DNA of 64,000 nucleotides from Brevibacillus_H sp049846925 (lineage in GTDB: Bacteria; Bacillota; Bacilli; Brevibacillales; Brevibacillaceae): the NCBI RefSeq assembly GCF_049846925.1, contig NZ_JBNCMT010000007.1:62001-126000 (forward strand). The letters are read 5' to 3'. This document shows positions 1 through 8,397 of this stretch, piece after piece. The notes under the pieces are model-generated. The model was given only the letters and a program-made list of their open reading frames with translations. It was not told the origin of the DNA and made no database searches. The position numbers and the translations under genes were made by a program. Each line of letters starts with the position of its first letter. The first letter of the stretch is position 1.

Positions 1-762
1 ATCCCGTATGTTGGCTGGATTATTTTATTTGTCGTCGCACCGATTTTGTTGATTTTGTACTACTCTTTCTTTGATATAGAAGGGCAGTTCACGGTCAGTA
101 ATTATCAGAAGTTTTTCACGCCTGTTTACATAAAAATGGCACTAAGCTCGTTTTGGTACGCTTTTCTGATTACCTTGTTTTCATTGCTTATTGCTTATCC
201 AACTGCGTATTTACTTACGAAAACAAAACACAAGCAACTGTGGCTGTTGCTGATTATTTTGCCTACCTGGATCAATTTGCTGCTGAAAGCATATGCCTTC
301 CTCGGGATCTTCGGCACGTTTGGTGCGGCCAATGCGCTGTTAGAACTGGTGGGAATCGGTACACAACAGATTTTATTTACTGATTTCAGTTTTATTTTTG
401 TTTCCGTTTACATTTTCATTCCATTTATGGTACTTCCGATTTTCAACGCATTGGAGAAGCTGAATCCATCCCTGGTTGCGGCTGCGCATGACTTGGGTGC
501 CTCTTCATGGACGACGTTTCGCCGTGTCATTTTTCCGCTTACCATTGATGGGGTGAAATCGGGCTGCCAAGCAGTGTTTATTCCGGCCTTATCACTCTTT
601 ATGATTACTCGTCTGGTTACAGGTAATCGCGTTATTACACTGGGTACTGCGATTGAACAACATTTTCTGGTTACACAGGATTGGGGAATGGGGTCAACGA
701 TTGCGGTGTTCTTAATCATTCTGATGGCCGCCATGATGATCATTACAGGAAAACGGAAGTGA
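1..762 (+). CDS. potB: Spermidine/putrescine ABC transporter permease PotB (5' truncated)
   Basis: Inner-membrane permease of the polyamine importer; the frame is open from base 1, so the true start lies before the window. About five hydrophobic segments are visible, and the EAA-type loop that contacts the ATPase is seen as AAAHDLGASSWTTFRRV in the middle of the protein. It is followed after 10 bases by potC and then potD, the usual order; potA would be expected just upstream. The family is clear from the loop and from the PotD neighbour; spermidine versus putrescine preference cannot be read from the sequence. Confidence 0.9.
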   Translation: MPYVGWIILFVVAPILLILYYSFFDIEGQFTVSNYQKFFTPVYIKMALSSFWYAFLITLFSLLIAYPTAYLLTKTKHKQLWLLLIILPTWINLLLKAYAFLGIFGTFGAANALLELVGIGTQQILFTDFSFIFVSVYIFIPFMVLPIFNALEKLNPSLVAAAHDLGASSWTTFRRVIFPLTIDGVKSGCQAVFIPALSLFMITRLVTGNRVITLGTAIEQHFLVTQDWGMGSTIAVFLIILMAAMMIITGKRK

Positions 763-772
763 GGGGTGCAGA

Positions 773-1576
773 GTGGAAAATAATATAAAATTCTCGAAAA
801 TCTATTTGCTTGTTGTATTTATCATTCTGTATGCCCCCATCTTCTACTTGATGTACTACTCTTTTAATAGCGGGGGTTCGATGAGTGGCTTTGAAGAGTT
901 CACCTTCCAATGGTATCAGGAGGTGTTCGAGGACACTCGTCTGTTGATCATCGTGTTAAATACCCTTGTAATCGCTTTACTCTCATCTGCCATTTCTACC
1001 ATTCTGGGGGTTCTCGGAGCGATTGCCATCCGGTATGTCCAAAGCAGAAAGATGCAAAACACGTTGCTGACACTCAACAACGTACTGATCGTTAGTCCAG
1101 ACGTTATTATCGGGGCGTCATTCCTGATCCTGTTTACGATTGCGGGGATCAAACTCGGGTTTACATCTGTATTGCTTTCGCATATCGCATTTTGTATTCC
1201 GATTGTCGTATTGATGGTGTTGCCCAAATTGCAGGAGATGAGTCCAACCCTCATCGACGCAGCCCTTGACCTGGGAGCGAGCCGTTGGGATGTATTGACG
1301 AAGGTGGTCCTCCCTTATATCACACCGGGGATTTTTGCTGGATTTTTCATGGCTTTGACGTATTCACTGGATGATTTTGCAGTCACTTTCTTCGTGACGG
1401 GAAATGGCTTCTCGACACTATCAGTAGAAATCTACTCGCTGGCACGGCAAGGAATTTCATTAAAAATCAATGCCTTATCCACACTGATCTTCTTATTTAC
1501 GATCGTGCTGGTCATCGGTTATTACTTCATTAACCAGCGTAATAGCCGGGCGAACGGATCGGGGGCAAGAGGATGA
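773..1576 (+). CDS. potC: Spermidine/putrescine ABC transporter permease PotC
   Basis: Second permease of the polyamine importer, 267 residues, six predicted membrane segments, EAA loop seen as AALDLGASRWDVL. The GTG start at 773 is preceded by GAGGGGTG at 761-768. Its stop overlaps the potD start by four bases (ATGA), indicating translational coupling. PotB and PotC form the heterodimeric channel energised by PotA, which is not in the window. Confidence 0.92.
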   Translation: MENNIKFSKIYLLVVFIILYAPIFYLMYYSFNSGGSMSGFEEFTFQWYQEVFEDTRLLIIVLNTLVIALLSSAISTILGVLGAIAIRYVQSRKMQNTLLTLNNVLIVSPDVIIGASFLILFTIAGIKLGFTSVLLSHIAFCIPIVVLMVLPKLQEMSPTLIDAALDLGASRWDVLTKVVLPYITPGIFAGFFMALTYSLDDFAVTFFVTGNGFSTLSVEIYSLARQGISLKINALSTLIFLFTIVLVIGYYFINQRNSRANGSGARG

Positions 1577-2646
1577 AACAGCTTGTCAGGATGTTCTCTA
1601 TCATTTTCATAGCAGCGTTTGCCCTCATGTATCTCACCTCCTACTTGAATGAGTCAGAAGGATACTCTGGTGAAAACACGCTGACTGTCTACAACTGGGG
1701 CGACTATATTGACCCTGAGCTAATCGAGCAGTTCGAAGAAGAAACAGGGATCAAGGTGATTTACCAGACTTTCGATTCGAATGAAGCGATGATTACGAAG
1801 ATTAAACAAGGGGGAACCACCTTTGACGTGGCAGTCCCTTCGGAGTACACCATCAGCAAGATGAAGGAAGAGAATTTGTTGCTTCCGCTGGATCATGCGA
1901 AGCTTCCTAATCTGGTAAATATCAACCCTCGCTTCATGGATCTTTCATTTGACCCGAAAAATGAATATTCGATTCCGTATTTCTGGGGAACCGTGGGTAT
2001 TATTTACAACCCTGAGATGCTGGATGGCAAAGAAATCACGAGTTGGAACGACCTGTGGAGTGAGGATTTGCGCAATCAAATCCTGTTATTGGACGGTGCT
2101 CGGGAAGTAATGGGAATGGGGCTCAACAGCCTGCATTACTCTCTCAATGACACCGATGAACAACACCTCCAGGAAGCTTTACGTAAACTGCAGACACTTA
2201 CGCCAAATGTAAAAGCAATCGTTGGTGATGAGATCAAGATGCTCTTAGCCAATGAAGAAGCGGCCATCGGCGTGGTCTGGTCAGGTGATGCATCCGAAAT
2301 CATGGGGGATAATGAAAAGCTTGATTATGTTGTACCAGAAGAAGGTTCAAACTTATGGTTTGACAACATGGTGATTCCGAATACGGCCAAAAACATTGAG
2401 GGTGCTCATCAGTTCATCAACTTTATGCTAGAGCCAGAGCATGCGGCACAAAACGCAGAATACGTAGGCTATTCGACTCCGAACGAAAAGGCGATGGAGA
2501 TCCTGCCGGAAGAGCTTTCCGGGGACAAGCGGTTCTATCCTGATCCGGAGGTAACGGAAAAGCTGGAAGTGTACGATAATCTGGGAAAAAAAATGCTTGC
2601 TCACTACAACGAGCTGTTCCTGGAGTTCAAAATGCATAGTAAATAA
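1573..2646 (+). CDS. potD: Polyamine-binding protein PotD
   Basis: Extracellular substrate-binding protein, 357 residues. The mature part opens with LTVYNWGDYIDPELI, typical of PotD/PotF, and keeps the family phrases VAVPSEYTI and IPYFWGTVGI. The N-terminus has a hydrophobic segment (residues 8-24) but no lipobox cysteine, unlike many Gram-positive PotD lipoproteins. It may therefore be held by an uncleaved anchor or released by signal peptidase I. Start codon overlaps the potC stop; a strong terminator follows. Confidence 0.92.
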   Translation: MKQLVRMFSIIFIAAFALMYLTSYLNESEGYSGENTLTVYNWGDYIDPELIEQFEEETGIKVIYQTFDSNEAMITKIKQGGTTFDVAVPSEYTISKMKEENLLLPLDHAKLPNLVNINPRFMDLSFDPKNEYSIPYFWGTVGIIYNPEMLDGKEITSWNDLWSEDLRNQILLLDGAREVMGMGLNSLHYSLNDTDEQHLQEALRKLQTLTPNVKAIVGDEIKMLLANEEAAIGVVWSGDASEIMGDNEKLDYVVPEEGSNLWFDNMVIPNTAKNIEGAHQFINFMLEPEHAAQNAEYVGYSTPNEKAMEILPEELSGDKRFYPDPEVTEKLEVYDNLGKKMLAHYNELFLEFKMHSK

Positions 2647-2660
2647 GGGTAACTTGCGCG

Positions 2661-2697
2661 AAAAAAAGTGACTTCTTGAGGAAGAAGTCACTTTTTT
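2661..2697. terminator. Bidirectional terminator between potD and cadA
   Basis: AAAAAAGTGACTTCTT pairs with GAAGAAGTCACTTTTTT around a four-base loop. A-run on one side and T-run on the other fit termination of both convergent genes. Confidence 0.9.
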
Positions 2698-2710
2698 GTG
2701 TCTGAACGGA

Positions 2711-4999
2711 TTATTTTCGCAACAATCTCATACTGTTCAGGATGACAAGGAGTGCGGCACCCGTGTCACTCAAAACTGCGATCCACAAGGTTAGCCAGTT
2801 AGGGACGATCAGAAGCAATGCGATGGCTTTCACAATGAGTGAGAACCAGATATTTTGCTTGATGATCGAGAGAGCTCGCTGGCTGAGTGAAATTACATGC
2901 GGAAGTTTTTCCAGATTATCAGCCATGAGGACGACATCGGCTGTTTCCATGGCGGTATCCGTACCCGCACCACCCATCGCAATTCCAATGTGTGCGGTGG
3001 CTAAAGCAGGAGCATCATTGATTCCGTCTCCAATCATCGCAACAGTTCCGGTTTTTTTGATCGATTCGATTTCCGCCAGCTTTTGCTCAGGCAAAAGGTT
3101 TGCATGTACTTGCCCAATGCCCAACTGGTTGGCTACATGGGAAGCAGACCCATAATTATCGCCTGTAAGCATAACGGGCGTGATTCCAAATTGCTGTAGC
3201 GTTGCCAGTGCAGCCTGACTGGTTGAGCGTATGGTGTCGGACACCGCAATCATCCCGAGGATGGACTGATTGTTTCCTGCCAGCACGATCGTTTTCCCCT
3301 GTGTCTGCCATTCGGTTAATTTATCCGAATGGAAAGAGAGGTCAAGACCAATCTCGTCAAACAATCGTTCATTTCCAACGAAATAGATAGTTCCATCTAT
3401 CGTTGCCTGTGCTCCTTTTCCCACAATGGCTTGATGATCTGACGAGTGCAAAGAAGGGATATGATGTTTATTGCAGTATGTGACGATTGCTTGGGCGATG
3501 GGATGTTTGGACCGTTCTTCGATTGATTTGGCAATGGCAAGCAGTGTCGATTCATCACCCTGAAGGGAAACGACTTCAGCAACACTTGGGTTGCCTTCCG
3601 TCAGCGTTCCGGTTTTATCGAATGCAATATGCGTGATTCGACCTGCCACTTCGAGAGCGGCTCCACCCTTGATCAAAATGCCGTTTTTGGCAGCACTACC
3701 GATAGCCGATACGACGGCAACCGGCGTGGAAATAACCAGTGCGCACGGGCATGCGATAACCAATAGCTCTAATCCCCGGTACACCCAGTCAAACCAGTTT
3801 CCTGTAAACAGTGGAGGGACGATCATGATCCCGAAAGCAATGGCAAAGACAATCGGGGTATAGATTTTCGCAAATCGGTCAACGAATTGTTCTGTAGGTG
3901 CTTTCTTCTCTTGCGCCTCTTCAACCAGGTGAATAATCCGTGCAAGGGTCGTATCTCCAACCCACTTGGTCACCCGCATTTCGAGCGCACCGCTCAGATT
4001 AATCGTTCCTGCGAACAGATCATCATTCGTTTTCTTGGCGACAGGGAGTGACTCTCCTGTAATGGGAGCCTGATTTACTTCGGAGCTTCCTTGGATGATC
4101 GTGCCATCCAACGGAATTCGCTCACCGGGTTGAATCAATACAATTTCACCGACCCGTACTTCATGAAGCGGCTTTTTCATAAGCTGGCTACCAATCAGCA
4201 CAGTCGCTTCATCAGGTGTTAAACTCATCAAGGACTGTATGGATTTGCGTGTCTTGGCGATGGAGATAGTTTGCAAGGCATTTCCGAGGCCAAATAGAAA
4301 GACAACCGTTGCACCCTCTAACCATTCGCCCAAAAAGGCTGCTCCGATGGCTGCAGCCGACATGAGAACATTCATATCGAGTGCACCGCTTTTGAGGACA
4401 TGAAAGGCATTCTTCACCAAACGATAGCCTGCAATAAACATGGCAGCAGCATAGAATAGAACAGGAGTGGATTCATCCCATAAAAGCGAAATGAGAAAGC
4501 CAGCGCAAAGCAAGATACCGGATGCGATGGTATTGCGAACACCTACATCGGAAAGCCAACCAGTTTTTTCCTGGCTTTGCACAGTAGGTATACCCAGATT
4601 GGTCTGGATGGACTTTGCCTTATAACCGGCTTCTTCTACTACTTTGATCACTTGACTGGCATCACCTTCGAAGGCAAGCTTCATTTTGCCAGTGCTGAAG
4701 TTTACACTTGCCTGTACTCCTAGTGATTTGGACACATGCTTCTCCAGGCCGCTTGCACATGACCCACAATCCATTCCTTCGATCTCGTACACTTGAAAAG
4801 GTTGACCTTCTGCGATAGAGTCATCCTTGTCAGAAGCTGGTTGGTGGTTATCGTTGCAACATGAGTCAGCGCAGTCACTTTCCTTTGCAGGAATGAACGT
4901 AACAGGGATGGAAGTATATCCAGGATGGTTGGTTGTTTTGGTACTGGAGGCATTGTCTTGGCAGCAGGAATCGCTACAATGGGACTGATCATTGCTCAT
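2711..4999 (-). CDS. cadA: Cd/Zn/Pb-exporting P1B-type ATPase CadA
   Basis: Heavy-metal efflux pump, 762 residues. In order: a cysteine-rich N-terminus, an HMA domain with GMDCGSC (residues 75-81), membrane helices, TGES actuator motif, the CPC transmembrane metal site (ACPCALVIS), the phosphorylation motif DKTGT, the P1B HP motif (KHPIAQAI) and GDGINDAPAL. CPC plus GMDCGSC indicates soft divalent metals (Cd, Zn, Pb). Before the HMA domain lie two copies of C-x-D-S-C-C-x-D-N (residues 8-16 and 43-51), an extra metal-binding extension. Divergent from cadC; the shared intergenic operator explains metal induction. Confidence 0.95.
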   Translation of the reverse strand: MSNDQSHCSDSCCQDNASSTKTTNHPGYTSIPVTFIPAKESDCADSCCNDNHQPASDKDDSIAEGQPFQVYEIEGMDCGSCASGLEKHVSKSLGVQASVNFSTGKMKLAFEGDASQVIKVVEEAGYKAKSIQTNLGIPTVQSQEKTGWLSDVGVRNTIASGILLCAGFLISLLWDESTPVLFYAAAMFIAGYRLVKNAFHVLKSGALDMNVLMSAAAIGAAFLGEWLEGATVVFLFGLGNALQTISIAKTRKSIQSLMSLTPDEATVLIGSQLMKKPLHEVRVGEIVLIQPGERIPLDGTIIQGSSEVNQAPITGESLPVAKKTNDDLFAGTINLSGALEMRVTKWVGDTTLARIIHLVEEAQEKKAPTEQFVDRFAKIYTPIVFAIAFGIMIVPPLFTGNWFDWVYRGLELLVIACPCALVISTPVAVVSAIGSAAKNGILIKGGAALEVAGRITHIAFDKTGTLTEGNPSVAEVVSLQGDESTLLAIAKSIEERSKHPIAQAIVTYCNKHHIPSLHSSDHQAIVGKGAQATIDGTIYFVGNERLFDEIGLDLSFHSDKLTEWQTQGKTIVLAGNNQSILGMIAVSDTIRSTSQAALATLQQFGITPVMLTGDNYGSASHVANQLGIGQVHANLLPEQKLAEIESIKKTGTVAMIGDGINDAPALATAHIGIAMGGAGTDTAMETADVVLMADNLEKLPHVISLSQRALSIIKQNIWFSLIVKAIALLLIVPNWLTLWIAVLSDTGAALLVILNSMRLLRK

Positions 5000-5035
5000 C
5001 GTGAGTTCACATCCCTCAGAGTCTGTTATAGTAGT

Positions 5036-5086
5036 ATCTTATCAGTTGAAAACAATATATTCAAATATTCTTTTGAATGTTATAAT
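5036..5086. promoter_or_regulatory. cadA/cadC divergent promoters with CadC operator
   Basis: A perfect inverted repeat, ATTCAAA-N6-TTTGAAT (5059-5078), matches ArsR/SmtB-family operators. On the minus strand the -35 TTGAAT (5059-5064) lies inside the operator, with -10 TAAGAT (5036-5041) at 17-bp spacing, driving cadA. On the plus strand TATAAT (5081-5086) sits directly after the operator and would drive cadC. One repressor bound here would block both genes. Confidence 0.8.
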
Positions 5087-5112
5087 AATATTCAAAGATG
5101 GGTGATGATTGT

Positions 5113-5475
5113 ATGAAAGAACATGAACAAAATGACGTTTGTGAAATTCAGTGTTATGACGAAGACAAAGTTAACCGATTAAAACCACAGGTAAACCACT
5201 CATTGGGTGTGGCTAAAATCTTCAAGGCACTGGCTGATGATACTAGAGCTAAAATTGTCTATGCGTTGGCTTTGGAACACGAGCTTTGTGTGTGTGATGT
5301 AGCCAATATCATCGGCAGCACAATTGCGGCGACATCTCATCACCTGCGCTTGCTTAAGAACATGGGATTAGCCAGTTCACGCAAGGAAGGGAAGCTGGTC
5401 TTTTACTCTTTGGATGACGAACACGTCAAAAGTCTGATTCTTGCCGGTGTACAACACGCAAAAGAATGTAAATAA
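5113..5475 (+). CDS. cadC: Metal-responsive ArsR/SmtB-family repressor CadC
   Basis: Winged-helix repressor of 120 residues. It keeps the CadC thiolate site: N-terminal Cys pair in DVCEIQCYDEDKV and the alpha-3 motif ELCVCDVANI. The recognition helix region is TIAATSHHLRLLKNMG. Start chosen at ATG 5113, with GGGTGATG just upstream; an upstream in-frame ATG at 5098 would add five residues but sits on the ribosome site. Metal (Cd, Pb, Zn) binding should release it from the operator and derepress cadA. Confidence 0.94.
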   Translation: MKEHEQNDVCEIQCYDEDKVNRLKPQVNHSLGVAKIFKALADDTRAKIVYALALEHELCVCDVANIIGSTIAATSHHLRLLKNMGLASSRKEGKLVFYSLDDEHVKSLILAGVQHAKECK

Positions 5476-5525
5476 CCTCGTTTCTTTCCTGTAAAAGGGG
5501 AAGAGGCGAGGTTTCTTATTTTTTA
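5476..5525 (+). terminator. Terminator after cadC
   Basis: CCTCG (5476-5480) pairs with CGAGG (5507-5511), with further internal pairing, followed by a T-rich run to 5525. Confidence 0.75.
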
Positions 5526-5627
5526 TTGTGCCTTTTCGTGAAGCAACGTATGAGGGAAGGATTCGTCAAACAGAGAAGGGACCACGGCAGTTTTTTCGAA
5601 AGTAGGATTGGAAAGGGGAATAAGGGT

Positions 5628-6356
5628 ATGAAAAATCTAATGATTGCATCCATTATCGCCTCACTATTGCTGGGAGCATGCAGTAGTACTGATAACCGCT
5701 TGTCAGAAGCTCCCAAAGCATCATCACCCAAGCAGCGAGATATTCCCAAAGGCTGTCCCGATGGCATTATCGATTGGGCCCATCTGGTAAAGTGGAATGA
5801 CATCAATTATGTAAAAAATTTTGAGTCTGATATATCGGGATTGATCAAAGGGGAAAAAATCGGGGAGGTAGAATTCACAATGAATGATGTGGCTTGCTCG
5901 GATTATCAAATGATCAACGGAGATGCAACGATTGCCCCGATCGGGACACTGTTGTATCGGGTGCAAGGCTATGAGCAGGATTACCGGATTTTTGTGGGGA
6001 ACGACCTGTATGAAGCAAAGGAAAAACCGAATGTGAAAACCCTCGGTGACTTGTATGACATCGAAGGGAAAGTGAAGAAAATCAGTTTTGAGAGCACGGA
6101 AGATGGCTCACTCTTATATGATTTCACGCCGGAGGCAACAAGCGAGTTTGTCCTGGAGTTCCTGAAACTTGAATATAAAGGCTTCAATGAAGTATATAAG
6201 TTCATGCAGCACGATGAGCAAAAGGTTTTCCTGCGGTTTACTTTGCAAGATGGCTCCAGTTTCCGTGAGTCATACTGGTATGCTGATGGAGTGATTGCAA
6301 GTGGGTTAGCCAATGATCAATTGAAGGAAATCCTTTTGAGTCAGATGAAAAAGTAA
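5628..6356 (+). CDS. Putative lipoprotein, unknown function
   Basis: Secreted lipoprotein of 242 residues. The signal peptide ends in LLLGAC with lipobox Cys18. The start at 5628 is supported by GGAAAGGGG upstream. The mature part is hydrophilic and shows no family I recognise; it has a CPDG-IDW segment near residue 45 and repeated acidic/aromatic stretches. It stands alone between the cadC terminator and the convergent nikR, so context gives no role. Confidence 0.8.
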   Translation: MKNLMIASIIASLLLGACSSTDNRLSEAPKASSPKQRDIPKGCPDGIIDWAHLVKWNDINYVKNFESDISGLIKGEKIGEVEFTMNDVACSDYQMINGDATIAPIGTLLYRVQGYEQDYRIFVGNDLYEAKEKPNVKTLGDLYDIEGKVKKISFESTEDGSLLYDFTPEATSEFVLEFLKLEYKGFNEVYKFMQHDEQKVFLRFTLQDGSSFRESYWYADGVIASGLANDQLKEILLSQMKK

Positions 6357-6388
6357 TCATGTGACAGAAGGTGCCAGGTATACATCAA

Positions 6389-6826
6389 TCACTCATCATG
6401 AAGCGAAGAAGTAGCTACTACCGGGGCACTTGTGAACTTCCCGTACTTCACACCTTTCAAGCTGATGAGGCGATCACTGAAAACACGCAAGTCTTTGGCT
6501 CTGCCTTTTACAACAATCAGTTCGAGACAGTTGTGGTGATCCAGATGGAAGTGTGTTGTTGCCAGGATCATATCGTGCATGTCATGTTGGATGGCAGTCA
6601 ACTCATGCATCACTTCACCGTGATGATGATCGTAAAAGAGCAGGATGCTGCCTGCAACGATTTGGTCATCCGTCTCCCATGCTTGCTGGACCAATGCGTT
6701 ACGAATCAAGTCACGGACGGCTTCCGAGCGATTTTCGTACCCTTTGCTTTTGATCAGTTCATCAAAATCCTGCAAAAGTTTATCATCCATTGATACACCA
6801 AAGCGTTTCAACGTAGAATCCGACAT
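6389..6826 (-). CDS. nikR: Nickel-responsive regulator NikR
   Basis: Ribbon-helix-helix regulator of 145 residues. The N-terminal RHH part is LKRFGVSMDDKLLQDFDELI; the C-terminal ACT-like domain holds the nickel site in THFHLDHHNCLEL (His-x-His plus Cys, matching H87/H89/C95 of E. coli NikR). Start placed at 6826 with GGGAGGG upstream; longer in-frame versions lack a ribosome site. No nickel transporter or urease genes are adjacent, so its target lies elsewhere. Confidence 0.93.
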   Translation of the reverse strand: MSDSTLKRFGVSMDDKLLQDFDELIKSKGYENRSEAVRDLIRNALVQQAWETDDQIVAGSILLFYDHHHGEVMHELTAIQHDMHDMILATTHFHLDHHNCLELIVVKGRAKDLRVFSDRLISLKGVKYGKFTSAPVVATSSLHDE

Positions 6827-6853
6827 TTGTATCCCTCCCATATTTTCTGTATG

Positions 6854-6883
6854 AAACTCGTCGTTGAACAGACGAGTTTTTTT
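6854..6883 (+). terminator. Hairpin with T-run upstream of nikR
   Basis: AAACTCGTC (6854-6862) pairs perfectly with GACGAGTTT (6871-6879) followed by T7. It reads as a plus-strand terminator, yet no plus-strand gene ends here; it may stop antisense transcription or lie in the nikR 5' region. The rest of 6884-7027 shows nothing recognisable. Confidence 0.5.
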
Positions 6884-7027
6884 GTTGAATTTTAACTGTA
6901 CCACAAGGGCTTTCGAGAGCAAAGAATGGAAAATGGGCGCATCATTCCGAGCGAAAAACTGAACAACAGGTTTGTCCCAAGAATAGTCTACAACAGCTAA
7001 AAAACACAAGTGAAATAGAAGCGAATC

Positions 7028-7044
7028 TTGACTAAAGTAGTCAA
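7028..7044. promoter_or_regulatory. Operator-like palindrome upstream of cysteine dioxygenase
   Basis: TTGACTA-AAG-TAGTCAA is a perfect 7-bp-arm palindrome about 50 bp before the dioxygenase start. Its left arm could also act as a -35 (TTGACT). The binding protein is not known. Confidence 0.4.
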
Positions 7045-7092
7045 CATAGTCGAGGTTGTGTTTGTTTGGAGACTGATCCAGGGGTGAGCGTG

Positions 7093-7608
7093 TTGAATTT
7101 GATAGATAAACTGGAAACGCATTTTGGGAATTTGCAGAATCCTACAGAAGCGGATATTACGAAGGCATTGCGGGAGCTAAAAGTGAGCACCGAGGAAATT
7201 AGTCCATTTATTACGGAGCCTACCAACCTTCCCTATGGCAGAAACTTTATTTATCAGGACAGAAATGTGGAAATTGTGATCATAAACCTGCCAAGTGCTT
7301 GCTGTTCGATGCCGCATGACCATGGAAATTCAGATGCCTATGAACGTATTATCGATGGTGAATTGACTCACTCCGTGTTTCACACAATGGATGGAGGAAA
7401 AATTCAACTTTCGTCTGAAAAGGTGTATACAAAAGATGAAATTTGCCAGGTTCCCAAAGGGCACATTCATTCAATAAAAAATAATAGCCTGTATCGAACG
7501 GTTATTCTGAACGTCTACTCACCGCCAATAACTAAGCAAAAGTTGTATCCTTTTGCATCGGATCGTATAGCCTGTAGTAAGGAGGCGACTCAAGGTGAAA
7601 CAGAATGA
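7093..7608 (+). CDS. Cysteine dioxygenase family cupin protein
   Basis: Cupin-fold non-haem iron enzyme that oxidises cysteine (or a related thiol) to the sulfinic acid. The family iron ligands are seen as MPHDHGNS (His-x-His) and the later PKGHIHSI histidine; length (171 residues) is normal for bacterial forms. Start is uncertain: AGGGGTGA at 7080-7087 favours TTG 7093 or GTG 7090. It overlaps yrrT by 14 bases, so the two are co-expressed, placing it in sulfur amino acid turnover. Confidence 0.82.
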   Translation: MNLIDKLETHFGNLQNPTEADITKALRELKVSTEEISPFITEPTNLPYGRNFIYQDRNVEIVIINLPSACCSMPHDHGNSDAYERIIDGELTHSVFHTMDGGKIQLSSEKVYTKDEICQVPKGHIHSIKNNSLYRTVILNVYSPPITKQKLYPFASDRIACSKEATQGETE

Positions 7609-8245
7609 CTTCAATGATTTGTTTGATGAATGGGCAATTTCATACGATCAGACTGTCTATGACACGAATGGAGAATATCAAGAAGTATTCGAAGGCTATG
7701 ATCGTATAGTAGATGAAGTAGTTTCACACATTCCACCACAGAGCAAGACGGTCTTGGAAATTGGTGTCGGAACCGGAAACGTAACTGAGCGCCTGCTTGC
7801 ACGAGGGTATCAGGTGATTGGAGTGGAGCCTTCTCAAGGCATGAGGGAAGCAGTACAAAAGAAACAGTTGGCATTTGATTTGCGGGATGGACATTTTCTT
7901 GATCTGCCTTTACAGCCAAATGAGAAAGTCGATTCGATTGTCAGTTCTTTTGCCTTTCATCATTTGACGTTAACGGAAAAAGCGGAGGCTATTCGCTTAA
8001 TGAGCCATGTTCTGACGGATCAAGGGACAATCGTCTTTGCAGATACATGTTACAGAGATGAGGAGAGCAAACGAGAGATTCATGGGCGTGTCAGAAAACA
8101 GGAAAGATGGAACCTGCTGCATGATTTACAGACAGAGTTTTATGAGCAAATTGCGGATCTGGATGCGATTTGCAACAAAGAGAACTTCACCGTTGAATGG
8201 AAACAGCTCAATCGCTTCGTTTGGTTGTTTGTGGCAAAAAAATAA
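7595..8245 (+). CDS. yrrT: SAM-dependent methyltransferase YrrT
   Basis: Class I methyltransferase of 216 residues. SAM-binding motif I is VLEIGVGTGNVTERL and the acidic loop follows at GVEPSQGM. The opening FNDLFDEWAISYDQTVYD and EVFEGYDRI segments match B. subtilis YrrT, the first gene of the methionine-to-cysteine recycling operon. GTG start at 7595 has GGAGG nine bases upstream. Here its partner is a cysteine dioxygenase instead of mtnN/mccA/mccB. The methylated substrate is unknown. Confidence 0.85.
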   Translation: MKQNDFNDLFDEWAISYDQTVYDTNGEYQEVFEGYDRIVDEVVSHIPPQSKTVLEIGVGTGNVTERLLARGYQVIGVEPSQGMREAVQKKQLAFDLRDGHFLDLPLQPNEKVDSIVSSFAFHHLTLTEKAEAIRLMSHVLTDQGTIVFADTCYRDEESKREIHGRVRKQERWNLLHDLQTEFYEQIADLDAICNKENFTVEWKQLNRFVWLFVAKK

Positions 8246-8253
8246 ATGTTGAG

Positions 8254-8281
8254 TTGACAGGTCGGAATAATCGGGTATAAA
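8254..8281 (+). promoter_or_regulatory. Promoter with sulfur-type motif before hydrolase leader
   Basis: -35 TTGACA (8254-8259) and -10 TATAAA (8276-8281) flank the spacer sequence GTCGGAATAATCGG. Nearly the same -35 plus spacer (GTCGGAATAGTCGG) occurs at 22174-22194 before the Rrf2 regulator of the sulfate operon, suggesting one shared regulator, possibly that Rrf2 protein. Confidence 0.65.
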
Positions 8282-8308
8282 ATAAAAATCAACAAATCCA
8301 TATATTTC

Positions 8309-8376
8309 GTGCCGATGCAACGACGTAAGGCACCTCTTGTTCGTTTCCTTAAACAAGGGGTGTCTGTTATTTTTTC
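8309..8376 (+). ncRNA. Structured leader with alternative hairpin/terminator (copy 1)
   Basis: GTGCC (8309-8313) pairs with GGCAC (8329-8333), enclosing GAT-GCA-ACGA-CGT-AA. The 3' arm overlaps a terminator stem: CACCTCTTGTT (8331-8341) with AACAAGGGGTG (8352-8362), then a T-rich run. The two helices share CAC and exclude each other, as in attenuators and riboswitches. The conserved core, GCCGAT-N3-ACGAC-N2-AAGGC-N-CCT, recurs at 22922-22946 before the sulfate-binding protein gene. I do not recognise a named riboswitch class. Confidence 0.6.
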
Positions 8377-8397
8377 CACATAGAATGGAGGGATTTT

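Noticed and set aside
6371..6793. Plus-strand ORF of 140 residues
   Set aside because: Entirely antisense to nikR, whose protein matches a known family.
8309..8376. Reading the sulfur leaders as SAM-I (S-box) riboswitches
   Set aside because: The S-box core strings (such as GATGAA and GGCAACC with the kink-turn) are absent and the element is too short.
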